NCBI GenBank assembly: GCA_017558425.1
Contig: JAFYVD010000030.1
Span: 1-32,406 of the forward strand
From: Clostridia bacterium
Lineage (GTDB): Bacteria > Bacillota_A > Clostridia > RUG12999
Direction: 5' to 3'
Length of the DNA: 32,406 nucleotides
Positions within the stretch are counted from its first letter, which is position 1. The number at the start of each line of letters is the position of its first letter. Made by a program: the position numbers and the translations under genes. This document shows positions 22,835 through 32,080 of this stretch, piece after piece. The notes under the pieces are model-generated. The model saw nothing but the letters and a program-made list of their open reading frames with translations, searched no databases and had not been told where the DNA came from.

Positions 22835-22863
22835 TTGACAAATCGTATAAATGAGGATATAAT
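22835..22863 (+). promoter_or_regulatory. Sigma-A promoter of the yceD-rpmF operon
   Basis: Exact TTGACA (22835-22840), 17 bases, exact TATAAT (22858-22863). The region 22715-22834 upstream is AT-rich with only a weak seven-base inverted repeat near 22726. Confidence 0.88.
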
Positions 22864-22904
22864 ATATCTATATGTCTGTGAACTTTTGTATGCGGAGGTA
22901 AAAC

Positions 22905-23396
22905 GTGAAGCTGGAACTTATTGAAATTTTAAGCAATAGCGGAGCAGTCCGGGAATTTGAGGGCGATGCAGAGTTCAGCAGGGAAGACCTGCCGGATGAT
23001 GTGGTTTTCAATGAACCGGTGCATATAAAAGGCAGATCGGAGAATATAGGTGGTCAGGTGGAAATATCCGCCAGAGTTACCGCAAGGCTTGATACCGTGT
23101 GCGCACGGTGTATGAAAGAAATTTCTGAAGATGTGGACTTCAGTTTTACTGAAAGAATTGCGGGCAAGGATACCCCGGAAGATGATGACGTTATTCTTCT
23201 TGAGGGTAGCGAGGTAGATATGGCAGACCTGGCACTGAATAATTTTATCACCTTGTCTCCGATGAAATATCTGTGCAAAGAAGACTGTAAAGGGCTTTGC
23301 CCCCATTGCGGTGCAGACAGAAATCAGACCGAATGCGGCTGCGAAACAGATGCAGTTGACCCGAGGTTTGATGTACTTAATGATTTGTTCAGGTAA
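22905..23396 (+). CDS. yceD: YceD/DUF177 family protein (23S rRNA accumulation protein)
   Basis: The 163-residue acidic protein starts with GTG, eight bases after a GGAGGT site. It has the DUF177 pattern: a beta region VSARVTARLDTVCARCMKE-like (here ISARVTARLDTVCARCMKE) at about 57-75, an acidic stretch, then YLCKEDCKGLCPHCGADRN near 125-143 and a last Cys-x-Cys. The cysteines suggest zinc binding. The family is nearly always just before rpmF, as here, and in E. coli and plants is linked to 23S rRNA levels. Confidence 0.92.
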   Translation: MKLELIEILSNSGAVREFEGDAEFSREDLPDDVVFNEPVHIKGRSENIGGQVEISARVTARLDTVCARCMKEISEDVDFSFTERIAGKDTPEDDDVILLEGSEVDMADLALNNFITLSPMKYLCKEDCKGLCPHCGADRNQTECGCETDAVDPRFDVLNDLFR

Positions 23397-23434
23397 ATAA
23401 TAATATAGTTTAAATATTAGGAGGTGTCCCGAAA

Positions 23435-23620
23435 ATGGCAGTACCCAAGAGAAAAACATCTAAAGCAAGAAGAGACAAAAGAAGAGCTAACTGGAAGCTC
23501 CTGATCCCGGGCATGGTTGAATGTCCTCAGTGTCATGAGTACAAAATGCCGCACAGAATCTGCAAAGCTTGTGGATATTATAACGGTAAAGAAATTGTTA
23601 AAACTGCTGAAGAGGCATAA
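23435..23620 (+). CDS. rpmF: 50S ribosomal protein L32 (zinc-binding form)
   Basis: The 61-residue protein begins [20 protein letters not shown], the L32 hallmark, and has two Cys pairs, CPQC and CKAC, so it is the zinc-dependent (C+) form. A strong TAGGAGGTG site precedes it. It follows yceD by 38 bases and a good terminator follows it. No C- paralogue is present in the window. Confidence 0.97.
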   Translation: MAVPKRKTSKARRDKRRANWKLLIPGMVECPQCHEYKMPHRICKACGYYNGKEIVKTAEEA

Positions 23621-23629
23621 ATAACAGAG

Positions 23630-23656
23630 GGGTTTTGCGGTTGCAAAACCCTTTTT
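23630..23656 (+). terminator. Intrinsic terminator after rpmF
   Basis: A nine-base-pair stem GGGTTTTGC/GCAAAACCC (23630-23638 and 23643-23651) with a GGTT loop, followed by T5 (23652-23656) and a further TTT. The DUF512 gene starts only 18 bases later without a visible promoter, so some read-through is likely. Confidence 0.88.
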
Positions 23657-23674
23657 GTTTTGGAGTGATTTTTT

Positions 23675-24988
23675 ATGAAATACAATAAAATTACCGGCGT
23701 TGAACCGGGAAGTATAGCTGAAGAATGTGGCATCGGTGCAGGCGATACACTTGTCTCTATTGACGGAACACAGGTGAAAGATATTCTGCAGTACAAATTT
23801 CTTTGTGCGGTAGAGGAGCTTGAAATAGAAATTCTCAAAGCAAACGGCGACACCGAAGTTATTGAGATTGAAAAGGACGAATACGAGGATTTGGGGATAG
23901 AATTCGAATACCCATTGCTGGGACCTGCCCGTGCTTGTGCAAACAAGTGTATTTTCTGTTTTATTGACCAGCTTCCCGAAGGTATGAGAAAGACGCTGTA
24001 CTTTAAGGATGACGATTCAAGACTTTCTTTTCTTCACGGCAACTATGTTACACTGACAAACCTTAGCGATGATGATATAGAGCGACTTTGCGCGACAAGG
24101 GTCAGCCCTGTTAACATTTCTGTTCACGCCACAGACCCGGAGGTTCGCCGGTTTATGATGGGCAACAAAAATGCCGGAAATGTGGTGGATAGAATGAAAC
24201 GGTTTGCCGAGGCTGGTATTGTGATGAACTGCCAGATTGTGCTCTGCCGTGACATTAATGACGGAAAAGTGCTGGATGACACAATAAAAACTCTTGGCGA
24301 GCTTTATCCGCATATTTATTCGGTTTCGGTGGTGCCTGTGGGACTTACAAAACACAGACAGAAGCTGTATCCGCTAAAAGCATTTGATAAAGAATCGTCT
24401 GCCGCTGTTATTGAGCAGGTGGAAAAATGGCAGGAAAAGTTTTTAGAAGAGTTTGGAACGAGAATAATATATCTTGCGGACGAATTTTATCTTAATGCGG
24501 AAATGCCATTGCCCGATGCGGAAGAATATGAGGATTTTCCACAGATTGAAAACGGCGTGGGACTCATTTCTTCCATGAAAGAAGAGTTTGAATTTGCCAT
24601 AGAAGAAATGAAGCCTATGAAAAAACCGCGAACCGTTAGCATAGCTACGGGAGTTGCGGCATTTGAATTTTTGGAAGGACTCGCGAAAAGGCTTGAAAAA
24701 GCGGCTCCCGGACTGAAAATTAATGTTTATAAAATTATAAATTATACTTTTGGTGAAAAAATAACGGTAGCAGGACTTATTTGCGGAAAAGACCTTATTC
24801 GTTGTCTTGAAGGCAAGGAGTTGGGAGACACACTTTATATCTCGAGTTCCATGCTACGCGATGGCGAAAATGTGCTTTTGGACGACGTGACAACCGATAT
24901 GATTTCAGAAAAACTCGGAGTGAAAGTTGAAGCGGTTGATTGCGATGGTGATCAGTTTGTACGAAAGTTGACAAATGAGGAAAAATAA
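23675..24988 (+). CDS. DUF512 family protein: PDZ domain plus radical-SAM-like domain
   Basis: A 437-residue protein common in Clostridia and cyanobacteria next to der. The N-terminal PDZ-like part (about 5-65) includes GVEPGSIAEECGIGAGD, the usual peptide-binding loop. The central part has CANKCIFC (Cys88, Cys92, Cys95), a CxxxCxxC iron-sulfur motif typical of radical SAM enzymes, then DQLPEGMRKTLYFKDDD and GNYVTLTNL, all family-conserved. The DUF512 domain follows, ending with SSSMLRDGENVLLDD. The substrate is not known to me. The start at 23675 has GGAGTG upstream. The promoter for der lies within its last codons. Confidence 0.92.
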   Translation: MKYNKITGVEPGSIAEECGIGAGDTLVSIDGTQVKDILQYKFLCAVEELEIEILKANGDTEVIEIEKDEYEDLGIEFEYPLLGPARACANKCIFCFIDQLPEGMRKTLYFKDDDSRLSFLHGNYVTLTNLSDDDIERLCATRVSPVNISVHATDPEVRRFMMGNKNAGNVVDRMKRFAEAGIVMNCQIVLCRDINDGKVLDDTIKTLGELYPHIYSVSVVPVGLTKHRQKLYPLKAFDKESSAAVIEQVEKWQEKFLEEFGTRIIYLADEFYLNAEMPLPDAEEYEDFPQIENGVGLISSMKEEFEFAIEEMKPMKKPRTVSIATGVAAFEFLEGLAKRLEKAAPGLKINVYKIINYTFGEKITVAGLICGKDLIRCLEGKELGDTLYISSSMLRDGENVLLDDVTTDMISEKLGVKVEAVDCDGDQFVRKLTNEEK

Positions 24989-24996
24989 GGTATAAT
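24968..24996 (+). promoter_or_regulatory. Sigma-A promoter of der, inside the end of the DUF512 gene
   Basis: Exact TTGACA (24968-24973), 17 bases, exact TATAAT (24991-24996). The -35 box is in the last DUF512 codons and the -10 box just after the stop. The der start is at 25059. Confidence 0.87.
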
Positions 24997-25058
24997 TAAT
25001 TGATTAGTGATTTTTGCAAAAATGCGATTTTATGCAGAAAGAAAGGCTGTGAAAAATT

Positions 25059-26384
25059 ATGAAGCCTATAGTTGCGATTGTGGGCAGACCGAATGTCGGA
25101 AAATCTGCTCTTTTTAATAGACTTGTAGGGAAAAAGGTATCCATTGTTGAGGACACTCCCGGCGTTACGCGTGACAGGATTTATGCTGATGCCGAATGGC
25201 GCGGCAGAGAATTTCTGATGATTGATACCGGCGGTATTGAACCGAAGGATACAAGTGAAATCCTTGTAAGTATGCGCCGTCAGGCGCAGATGGCGATTGA
25301 GACCGCCCATGTTACAGTGTTTGTGGTTGACCTTAAAACCGGGGTTACGGCGGCAGATGCGGAAATTGCATCCATGCTTTTGAAATCCAAGAAACCGGTG
25401 ATTCTGGCGGTTAACAAAACTGATAAGGTTGGCGAGCTTCCGCCCGATTTTTATGAATTTTACAATCTTGGACTTGGCGACCCTGTAGCGGTGTCCGCAT
25501 TGCAGAGCCTTGGACTTGGCGACCTTCTGGACGAAGTGTTTAACTATTTCCCGGATGAGGAAGAAAACGATGGCGAAGATGATGTTATAAAAGTTGCTGT
25601 AATTGGTCGTCCGAATGCCGGAAAATCCTCTCTTATCAACCGTATTACGGGCGAGGAAAGAGTTATTGTCAGCAACATTCCCGGTACAACGAGGGATGCG
25701 GTTGACACATATGTTGAGTATAACGGACAGAAATATCTGTTCATTGATACAGCGGGAATCCGCAGAAAAAGCAAGGTTGAGGAAAAAATTGAAAAATACA
25801 GTGTAATACGTGCGCTTGCGGCAATTGACAGAGCTGATGTCTGCATTATTATGGTGGACGGAAACGAAGGCATTGCCGAGCAGGATGCGAAAATTGCCGG
25901 ATATGCCCACGAGGAGGGCAAGGCAAGCATTGTGTTGGTGAATAAATGGGATCTTGTTTCAAAAGAAACAGGCACAATGAACGAGTATAAAAAACGAGTT
26001 CAGGAACAGCTTTCCTTCATGACCTATGCTCCCATTGAATTTATTTCGGCAAAAACAGGTTCAAGAGTGGATAAAATTTATCCCATAATTGACAGCGTTG
26101 CAAAAATGCATTCCACAAGAATTAAAACGGGTGCATTAAACGATATTATCAACGAGGCGACTTTGAAGGTTCAGCCGCCGTCGGACAAAGGCAAGAGGCT
26201 GAAAATCTATTATGGTACACAGCCTTCAACACAGCCGCCGACATTTGTTGTATTTGTAAATGACAAAGAGCTTGCTCATTTTTCTTATATACGCTATCTG
26301 GAAAACCAGATAAGAGACGCCTTCGGTCTTGAAGGAACTCCGGTGAGATTTATTATTAGAGAGCGTGGAGAAAAGAATAATTAA
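25059..26384 (+). CDS. der: Ribosome biogenesis GTPase Der (EngA)
   Basis: Essential 50S assembly factor with two tandem GTPase domains and a KH-like C-terminus. Domain 1 has [12 protein letters not shown] (about 9-20), [15 protein letters not shown] and NKTDK. Domain 2 has [12 protein letters not shown] (about 183-194), [23 protein letters not shown] and NKWDL. The 441-residue length is normal. Start chosen at ATG 25059 with GAAAGG upstream. It precedes plsY by 21 bases and both are probably one transcript with murJ. Confidence 0.97.
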   Translation: MKPIVAIVGRPNVGKSALFNRLVGKKVSIVEDTPGVTRDRIYADAEWRGREFLMIDTGGIEPKDTSEILVSMRRQAQMAIETAHVTVFVVDLKTGVTAADAEIASMLLKSKKPVILAVNKTDKVGELPPDFYEFYNLGLGDPVAVSALQSLGLGDLLDEVFNYFPDEEENDGEDDVIKVAVIGRPNAGKSSLINRITGEERVIVSNIPGTTRDAVDTYVEYNGQKYLFIDTAGIRRKSKVEEKIEKYSVIRALAAIDRADVCIIMVDGNEGIAEQDAKIAGYAHEEGKASIVLVNKWDLVSKETGTMNEYKKRVQEQLSFMTYAPIEFISAKTGSRVDKIYPIIDSVAKMHSTRIKTGALNDIINEATLKVQPPSDKGKRLKIYYGTQPSTQPPTFVVFVNDKELAHFSYIRYLENQIRDAFGLEGTPVRFIIRERGEKNN

Positions 26385-26405
26385 TCCGATTGCAGGAGGG
26401 AAAAT

Positions 26406-27041
26406 ATGAACGTAATTATTATGATAATAAGTGCTGTAATCTGCTACCTTTTCGGCAGTATCAGTTCGTCCATAATTGTTGGTAAATGTCTTGGACTTGG
26501 CGATGTGAGAAAACATGGCAGCGGCAATGCAGGTGCCACAAACACTCTTCGTGTTTTCGGTAAAAAAGCGGCACTTTTCACAGTAATAGGTGATATTCTT
26601 AAAACTGTTATTGCGGTAACAATTGCAAGATTTCTGGCAGGAAAATTTATAGCGGACCCGGTTTTAGCTGAAATTTCCATTTATGTATCCTGTTTCTTCA
26701 TAGCTGTAGGACACAATTTCCCCGTATTTTTCAAATTCCGTGGAGGAAAAGGCGTTCTTACATCGGGAGTTATAATTATAATGATCAGCCCGCTTTTCGG
26801 CACATTAACGGTGCTTGAATGTATTACGGTTATGGCGTTGACAAAGTATGTTTCTCTTGGCTCAATAACGGGTGGTGTGCTTTATCCGCTGTTGATAATT
26901 GCGTTTGAAACGGGCGATATTAAAAAAATTGTGTTTGCGCTTGTTATGGGCTCTATGCTTGTAATCAGACATTCGGCAAATATTAAAAGACTTTTAAACG
27001 GCACAGAAAGTAAGCTTGGAGCTAAAAAAAAGGACAACTGA
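26406..27041 (+). CDS. plsY: Glycerol-3-phosphate acyltransferase PlsY
   Basis: Membrane enzyme that acylates glycerol-3-phosphate from acyl-phosphate, first step of phospholipid synthesis with PlsX. The 211-residue protein has about five spans and the three PlsY loops: an opening GSISSSIIVGK, then VRKHGSGNAGATNTLRVFGK, and GHNFPVFFKFRGGKGVLTSG. GGGAAAATATG-like spacing with AGGAGG upstream fixes the start. der-plsY is a frequent gene pair in Firmicutes. Confidence 0.96.
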   Translation: MNVIIMIISAVICYLFGSISSSIIVGKCLGLGDVRKHGSGNAGATNTLRVFGKKAALFTVIGDILKTVIAVTIARFLAGKFIADPVLAEISIYVSCFFIAVGHNFPVFFKFRGGKGVLTSGVIIIMISPLFGTLTVLECITVMALTKYVSLGSITGGVLYPLLIIAFETGDIKKIVFALVMGSMLVIRHSANIKRLLNGTESKLGAKKKDN

Positions 27042-27042
27042 T

Positions 27043-28599
27043 ATGAGTAAAAAAGAAAACGGAGCGGGAATGGTTGGTTTCATTTTTATAGCCATTCTGC
27101 TTTCAAAACTGCTTGGATTGCTGAGAGGAAGTGCGGTTGCGCTTTTTTACGGAACAGATTATGTTGCAAGTGCATATTCTATGGCGTCTCAGCTCCCGGT
27201 GAACTTTTTTGATATGATTCTTGGGTCGGCGGTGTCTTCTGCTTTTATCCCGGTTTATAATAAGTTTTCGCAGACTGATGGCAGGGACAGGGCGGACAAG
27301 TTTGCCTCCAGGTTTATTAATCTTATAATTGGCGTTACGGTGGTTTTGTCCGCTATCGGTGTGGCGTTTGCGCCGCAGATAATAGGGCTTATGGGCAGTG
27401 GAATGGAGCCGCGTGCGGCAGACCTTGCGGCTCAGCTTCTGAGGATAATGTTTCCTCTTGTGATTTTCACGGGGCTTGCGTTTACCTTTGTAGGCATTCT
27501 GCAATCGCTCGGTGAATTTAAAATTCCTGCGGTGATGAGTCTTATTTCCAATCTGGTGTGCATAGTTTATCTGTTTACGCTGAATGACAGCTTTGGAATT
27601 TATGGTCTTTCGGCGGCACTTCTTTTAGGATGGGTGCTGCAGTTTCTCATTTTGGTATATCCTGCGAAGAAAAGAGGATATACATACAGCATTACATCCG
27701 GTTTTTGCGACAGTGGCTTTAAAGATGTTGCAAAGCTGGCACTTCCGGTGCTTCTTGCTTCCTGGGTTCAGCCTATAAACACAATGGTAAATATGGGCAT
27801 TGCTTCGGGGCTTGGTGGCGGCGGAATAGCTGTGCTGGACTATGCAAACAAATTGTATATAATTGCCGCTTCGGCATTTTCCATGGCGGTTACAAACTAT
27901 ATTTTCCCCAGCCTTTCAAGGCTTGGAGCGGAGAACAAAAAGGAAGAATGGGCGGACACGCTGAAGAAAAATATCAGGCTTGTTCTCTTTGCGGTGCTTC
28001 CCATTATGCTGATTTTCCTGGCGGGAAGCGAGGAAATTATCAGAGTTGTTTACGGCAGAGGGCAGTTTGGCGAAGAATCCGTCAGAATGACATCATCGGC
28101 AATGAGATTCTATTCGCTTGGTATGCTGTGGTTTGCCATGCAGGAAATTTTCAATAAAGCATTTTATTCGGTAATGGATTCCAAAACCCCGGTAATAAGC
28201 GCGGTTGGCGGAATTATAATAAATGTAACATTAAGCTTTGTTCTGTCGAAAAGTATGGGGGTTGACGGGCTTGCACTCGCGGCATCGGTTTCCGCATTTG
28301 CTTGCTGTACATTCTCATTCTTCAGATTGCAGAAAAAAACGGGCAGAATGAAAAATATGGGTCTGGTAAAACTGATTGTATGCGGAGTGCTCAGCTTTGC
28401 GGCATTCTGGTTTGTAAGGAAACTTGCATTGGGTTTTATCGGAACAGAAAACTTTATAAAGACCGCACTTGTGTTTGCGGTTACGGTGGTGGCCGGTGGT
28501 GTGGTTTATCTTGTGTCATCAATTCTGCTTAAAGTGGAAGAAGCACAGACCATACTGAAAACGGCAGCGGGATTTTTGAGGCCGCATATTAAGCGGTAG
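27043..28599 (+). CDS. murJ: Lipid II flippase MurJ (MviN family)
   Basis: MOP-superfamily flippase for peptidoglycan or related lipid-linked precursors. The 518-residue protein has about fourteen spans. Typical signatures are ILLSKLLGLLRGSAVALFYG near the start, ILGSAVSSAFIPVYNKF, PLVIFTGLAFTFVGILQSL and FPSLSRLGAENKKEE. I use ATG 27043, one base after the plsY stop, with AAGGA eight bases upstream, rather than the frame opening at 27016. Within an operon carrying an O-antigen-ligase-like gene and a glycosyltransferase, it could alternatively flip a surface polysaccharide precursor. Confidence 0.92.
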   Translation: MSKKENGAGMVGFIFIAILLSKLLGLLRGSAVALFYGTDYVASAYSMASQLPVNFFDMILGSAVSSAFIPVYNKFSQTDGRDRADKFASRFINLIIGVTVVLSAIGVAFAPQIIGLMGSGMEPRAADLAAQLLRIMFPLVIFTGLAFTFVGILQSLGEFKIPAVMSLISNLVCIVYLFTLNDSFGIYGLSAALLLGWVLQFLILVYPAKKRGYTYSITSGFCDSGFKDVAKLALPVLLASWVQPINTMVNMGIASGLGGGGIAVLDYANKLYIIAASAFSMAVTNYIFPSLSRLGAENKKEEWADTLKKNIRLVLFAVLPIMLIFLAGSEEIIRVVYGRGQFGEESVRMTSSAMRFYSLGMLWFAMQEIFNKAFYSVMDSKTPVISAVGGIIINVTLSFVLSKSMGVDGLALAASVSAFACCTFSFFRLQKKTGRMKNMGLVKLIVCGVLSFAAFWFVRKLALGFIGTENFIKTALVFAVTVVAGGVVYLVSSILLKVEEAQTILKTAAGFLRPHIKR

Positions 28600-28621
28600 A
28601 CTTTTGCAAAGGAGTGATATG

Positions 28622-30478
28622 ATGAAAGAAAGTGTGATTTTGTCGTCGCTTGGCAGGTTGTGGGCTTTTCTTGTGACAGCGTATGAAAACAGTGTATATT
28701 ATAAGCTGTTTAATAAATTTGCCGATTGGGTTGGCAAGCAGTACAAAGAAAGCTTTCTGTACAGCTTTTTCAGCAACAAAAAAGAACGTACAAAAGAGAG
28801 TGTTTTTGCTCTGATTGTAAAAGCGATTCTTGCGTTTTTTCACAAATGTTTTCATAAAACGGCGTGGAGAATCGGTGCAGAGTCCAAAAGAAGTATTATT
28901 GTGAAAAATATGTCTTTTGTGCTGAATAACTGGTATGCCATAAGCGTTAAACACTATTCGATATCTCTTGTTGCTTTTGTGGCATTCAGATTGATAATAA
29001 AACGGTTTATGTCGCAGTCGGTTGGACCTTATACAATGATTCTGCTGGCGATTGCTGTACTTGGTATTTTTGTTGATGTTACATTGGCAGAAATGTACGA
29101 GGGCAGTGCGCTGAAAAAACTTTTTGGACTAAAAGCTCTTCCGAAAAACGTAATGCTTCGCAGAAGAGTGAAACCGCATAAAGCTGTGACGGTTGCTCTT
29201 GTTGCCGGAAGTGTTGCGGGGATTGCAACGGTTATCCCTGAAGGTTGGCTGGTGATTGCGGGATTTATAGCAGTGGCGTTTTTAATTGCAAAACCGGTGC
29301 TTGGCATTTGCATTATGGCTGCGGGATTTCCCTTCCTTCCAACTATGGCGGTTGTTGCATTAGGCGTTTATGCACTTTTTGCAATGTTTATAAAATACCT
29401 CATAAAAGAGGATAAAGGCATAAAAATTGACACATTTGACCTTGGAATACTTGCAATGTGTGCAGTTTTGGTTTATGGTGTACTTAACTCTTTTGCCCCG
29501 ACAAGCAGTGTGTTCCCAGTTGCGGTATATCTGGTGTTTGTTTCAAGCTTTTTAGTACTGCGTAGAGCACTGAGAGAAAAGAATTTCCTTGAAAGTCTTT
29601 TAAATCTCATCATTATCGGGTCGGTTGCGGTGTCCCTTTACGGACTTTATCAGAAAGTAACAGGTCAGGCAGCCACTACATGGCAGGATACAGAAATGTT
29701 TGAGGAAATGGGCGGAAGAATTGTTTCCACATTTGCAAACCCCAACGTATTCGGCGAATACCTTTTGATGGTGATGCCAATCACTTTTGCGTTTGTGCTG
29801 AAAAACGATGACATCAAAAAGAAAACGTTGTATTTTATAGCGTTTGCATTGCAGCTTATTTGTATGATATTGACATATTCGCGCGGTTGCTGGATAGGCA
29901 TTGCGCTTGCGATGGCACTGATGCTTATATTTACAAGACGGAAAATATCATCCCTTTTCATTTTTGCAATTTTCCTTATTCCTGTTATTCTGCCCGAAAC
30001 GGTTATGCAGAGACTTCTCAGTATAGGCGATGTATCGGACTCTTCCACATCATACCGCGTGTTTATCTGGCAGGGAACATTGAAAATGCTGAAGGATTTC
30101 TGGTATTGTGGTGTGGGTATAGGCGAAGGTGCTTTTTCGGAAGTTTATCCTCACTATGCACTTAATGCAATTGTTGCGCCCCACTCGCACAACTTATATC
30201 TTCATATAATGTCTGAAACGGGCATTATAGGAATTATTACTGTGATATCACTTGTTGTGATATTCTACAAATATATTTCCTCATCTGCGCTGAAAAATCA
30301 GGCAAGCAAACCTGTGGCTGTTGCCCTGGGATGTGCTATGATAGGTTATCTGGTGCAGGGAATGTTTGACAATGTGTGGTATAACTACAGAATTTATTTC
30401 TTCTTCTTTGTGATGCTTGCCCTTGGGGCGTCATTGTATGATTCTTCTGTGAGGGGGGATAACAATGACAAAGCTTAA
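28622..30478 (+). CDS. O-antigen ligase/polymerase-like membrane protein
   Basis: A 619-residue multi-span protein of the Wzy/WaaL superfamily (PF04932-like). The conserved core is in the second half: TFANPNVFGEYLLMVMP (about 364-380), LTYSRGCWIGIALAMALML, and the loop VAPHSHNLYLHIMSETGIIG with the conserved histidines of O-antigen ligases. The first 100 residues are a basic, partly hydrophobic extension unlike the compact 400-residue family members. In monoderm bacteria such proteins probably polymerize or attach wall polysaccharides. I choose ATG 28622 (AAAGGAG seven bases upstream); ATG 28619 is equally close. It overlaps the glycosyltransferase gene by 14 bases. Confidence 0.87.
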   Translation: MKESVILSSLGRLWAFLVTAYENSVYYKLFNKFADWVGKQYKESFLYSFFSNKKERTKESVFALIVKAILAFFHKCFHKTAWRIGAESKRSIIVKNMSFVLNNWYAISVKHYSISLVAFVAFRLIIKRFMSQSVGPYTMILLAIAVLGIFVDVTLAEMYEGSALKKLFGLKALPKNVMLRRRVKPHKAVTVALVAGSVAGIATVIPEGWLVIAGFIAVAFLIAKPVLGICIMAAGFPFLPTMAVVALGVYALFAMFIKYLIKEDKGIKIDTFDLGILAMCAVLVYGVLNSFAPTSSVFPVAVYLVFVSSFLVLRRALREKNFLESLLNLIIIGSVAVSLYGLYQKVTGQAATTWQDTEMFEEMGGRIVSTFANPNVFGEYLLMVMPITFAFVLKNDDIKKKTLYFIAFALQLICMILTYSRGCWIGIALAMALMLIFTRRKISSLFIFAIFLIPVILPETVMQRLLSIGDVSDSSTSYRVFIWQGTLKMLKDFWYCGVGIGEGAFSEVYPHYALNAIVAPHSHNLYLHIMSETGIIGIITVISLVVIFYKYISSSALKNQASKPVAVALGCAMIGYLVQGMFDNVWYNYRIYFFFFVMLALGASLYDSSVRGDNNDKA

Positions 30479-31571
30479 AGTTGTTAACATAATTTCGGAC
30501 ACCAATATTGGTGGGGCCGGAAAATGTGTGATAACTCATGCAAGATTTCACGACAGAGAGAAATTTGACCTGACGGTTGTAGTTCCGCGAGGCAGCAAGC
30601 TGAAGCCGGAAATTGACGCACTTGGCGTAAAGTGTGTGGAGGCGGACGGTGTTGCTGATAAATCCCTGAGCATTAAAGGAATTATGGCACAGAGAAAGCT
30701 TTTCCGCGAACTGGGTTGCGATGTGGTTCATGCTCATGCGACTCTTTCGGCAAGAATTGCGGCAAGGCTTGCGGGTGTGAAGGGTATTGTTTATACCAGA
30801 CACAGCGTTTTTGAACCGAGTAATTTTATGAAAAGTCCCATAGGTAAGCTGGGAAATAAGATTATTGCAGGGTTGTTTTCAGACAGAATTATTGCCGTTG
30901 CCGAGGCGGCGGCGAAAAATGTTACAGATATGGGCGTAAGCCGAAAGAAAATTTCGGTGGTTTTAAATGGAATTTCACCGTTAAGTCCGCTGACTGATGA
31001 ACAAAAGGCGGCGCAGAAAAAGCGTTTCGGCGTTGCTGAGGACGAAAAAGTGGTTTCGCTTGTGGCAAGGCTTGAAACTGTGAAAGGCCATGACGATTTT
31101 ATAAAAGCAGCTGCTATTTTAAAGGAGCAAGGCGTTAAAGTGAAGCTGATTGCGGCAGGTAACGGCAGCAGAGAAGCCGAGCTTAAGGCAAAGGACAGCG
31201 ACGTTTTGTTCACGGGATTTATAAGCGATGCGTATAACCTGATAGGGATTACGGACATAAGTGCGAATGCATCTTTTGGCACCGAGGCTACAAGCATTTC
31301 GTTGCTGGAAGGAATGAGCCTTGGCATTCCGGCTGTTGTAACTGATTACGGCGGCAATCCCGGAGTTATACAGGATGGCGAAAACGGTTTTTTGGTGCCA
31401 ACTCATTCGGGAGAAAAGCTGGCTGAAAAAATCAGACTTCTTGTGGAAAATGAGGAGCTTTATAATAAAATGAGCAAAAGATCGACCGAAATTTTCCTTG
31501 AGAAATTTACTGCCGACAACGTAACAAGACAAATTGAAGAAATTTACCGCTCTGTAGGAGGTGCGAAATAA
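30465..31571 (+). CDS. Glycosyltransferase family 4 protein
   Basis: A 368-residue GT-B enzyme with NIISDTNIGGAGKCVI at the N-terminus (the Gly-rich acceptor-side loop), VVHAHATLSARIA and VVLNGIS in the first domain, and SLVARLETVKGHDDFI, then FGTEATSISLLEGMSLGIPA in the second, the E-x7-E donor-binding motif, ending GENGFLVP. Such enzymes transfer hexoses to growing glycans on the cytoplasmic side. The start overlaps the O-antigen-ligase gene and GAGGGGGG lies upstream. Its stop and the next start share one base (TAATG), so the three genes are tightly coupled. Confidence 0.9.
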   Translation: MTKLKVVNIISDTNIGGAGKCVITHARFHDREKFDLTVVVPRGSKLKPEIDALGVKCVEADGVADKSLSIKGIMAQRKLFRELGCDVVHAHATLSARIAARLAGVKGIVYTRHSVFEPSNFMKSPIGKLGNKIIAGLFSDRIIAVAEAAAKNVTDMGVSRKKISVVLNGISPLSPLTDEQKAAQKKRFGVAEDEKVVSLVARLETVKGHDDFIKAAAILKEQGVKVKLIAAGNGSREAELKAKDSDVLFTGFISDAYNLIGITDISANASFGTEATSISLLEGMSLGIPAVVTDYGGNPGVIQDGENGFLVPTHSGEKLAEKIRLLVENEELYNKMSKRSTEIFLEKFTADNVTRQIEEIYRSVGGAK

Positions 31572-32080
31572 TGGAAAAGAAGAAACGAAAAATAAACGTG
31601 GTTGATGTGTGCATAATTCTTGTGATAGCTCTGCTGCTTGCGGCATTTGCATTTTTTGCTGTTCCGGGAAAAAATGCGGATGGTGTAATTACCGAAAAAG
31701 CGGATAGCTTAACAGACACCACAATCAGATACACGGTTGCAATTGAAGGCTTTGCAGAAGAGTTCAAAGACCTTGTAAAGGTTGGCGAAGAAGTGAGAAA
31801 TGTTGACTTTGACTGTGAAGTCGGAAAGGTCGTTGCAGTTACTCCTGCTGAGCATACAACAGTATACAACTACAGTAAAGTTGAAGAAAAAATGGTGCCT
31901 GCAGAGGTTCCGGACAGCTTTAAGCAGACAATTACTGTGGAAGTGGCTGGCGTAGAGTCGGACAAAAGTTATTATGTAGGTGCGATACAGCTGAGAGTGG
32001 GCAAGAGCTATGCGTTTAAAACACCCAGCCTGGTATTTAAAGGCACAGTAATGAACATTGAAGGAGGTAAAGCAAGATGA
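31571..32080 (+). CDS. DUF4330-like single-span membrane protein (first of a tandem pair)
   Basis: A 169-residue protein: short basic N-terminus MEKKKRKINVVDVC, one span (IILVIALLLAAFAFFAV, about 15-31), then an extracellular beta-rich part. This part holds the pattern RYTVAIEG, VGEEVRNVDF and VGKVVAVTP, which recurs in the next gene, and ends with KTPSLVFKGTVMNIE. It matches what I know of DUF4330, a family without an assigned activity. AGGAGGTG precedes the start and the gene overlaps the glycosyltransferase stop by one base. Because it is coupled to a GT4 and a polymerase-like protein, a role in polysaccharide assembly or export is a reasonable inference, not shown. Confidence 0.75.
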   Translation: MEKKKRKINVVDVCIILVIALLLAAFAFFAVPGKNADGVITEKADSLTDTTIRYTVAIEGFAEEFKDLVKVGEEVRNVDFDCEVGKVVAVTPAEHTTVYNYSKVEEKMVPAEVPDSFKQTITVEVAGVESDKSYYVGAIQLRVGKSYAFKTPSLVFKGTVMNIEGGKAR

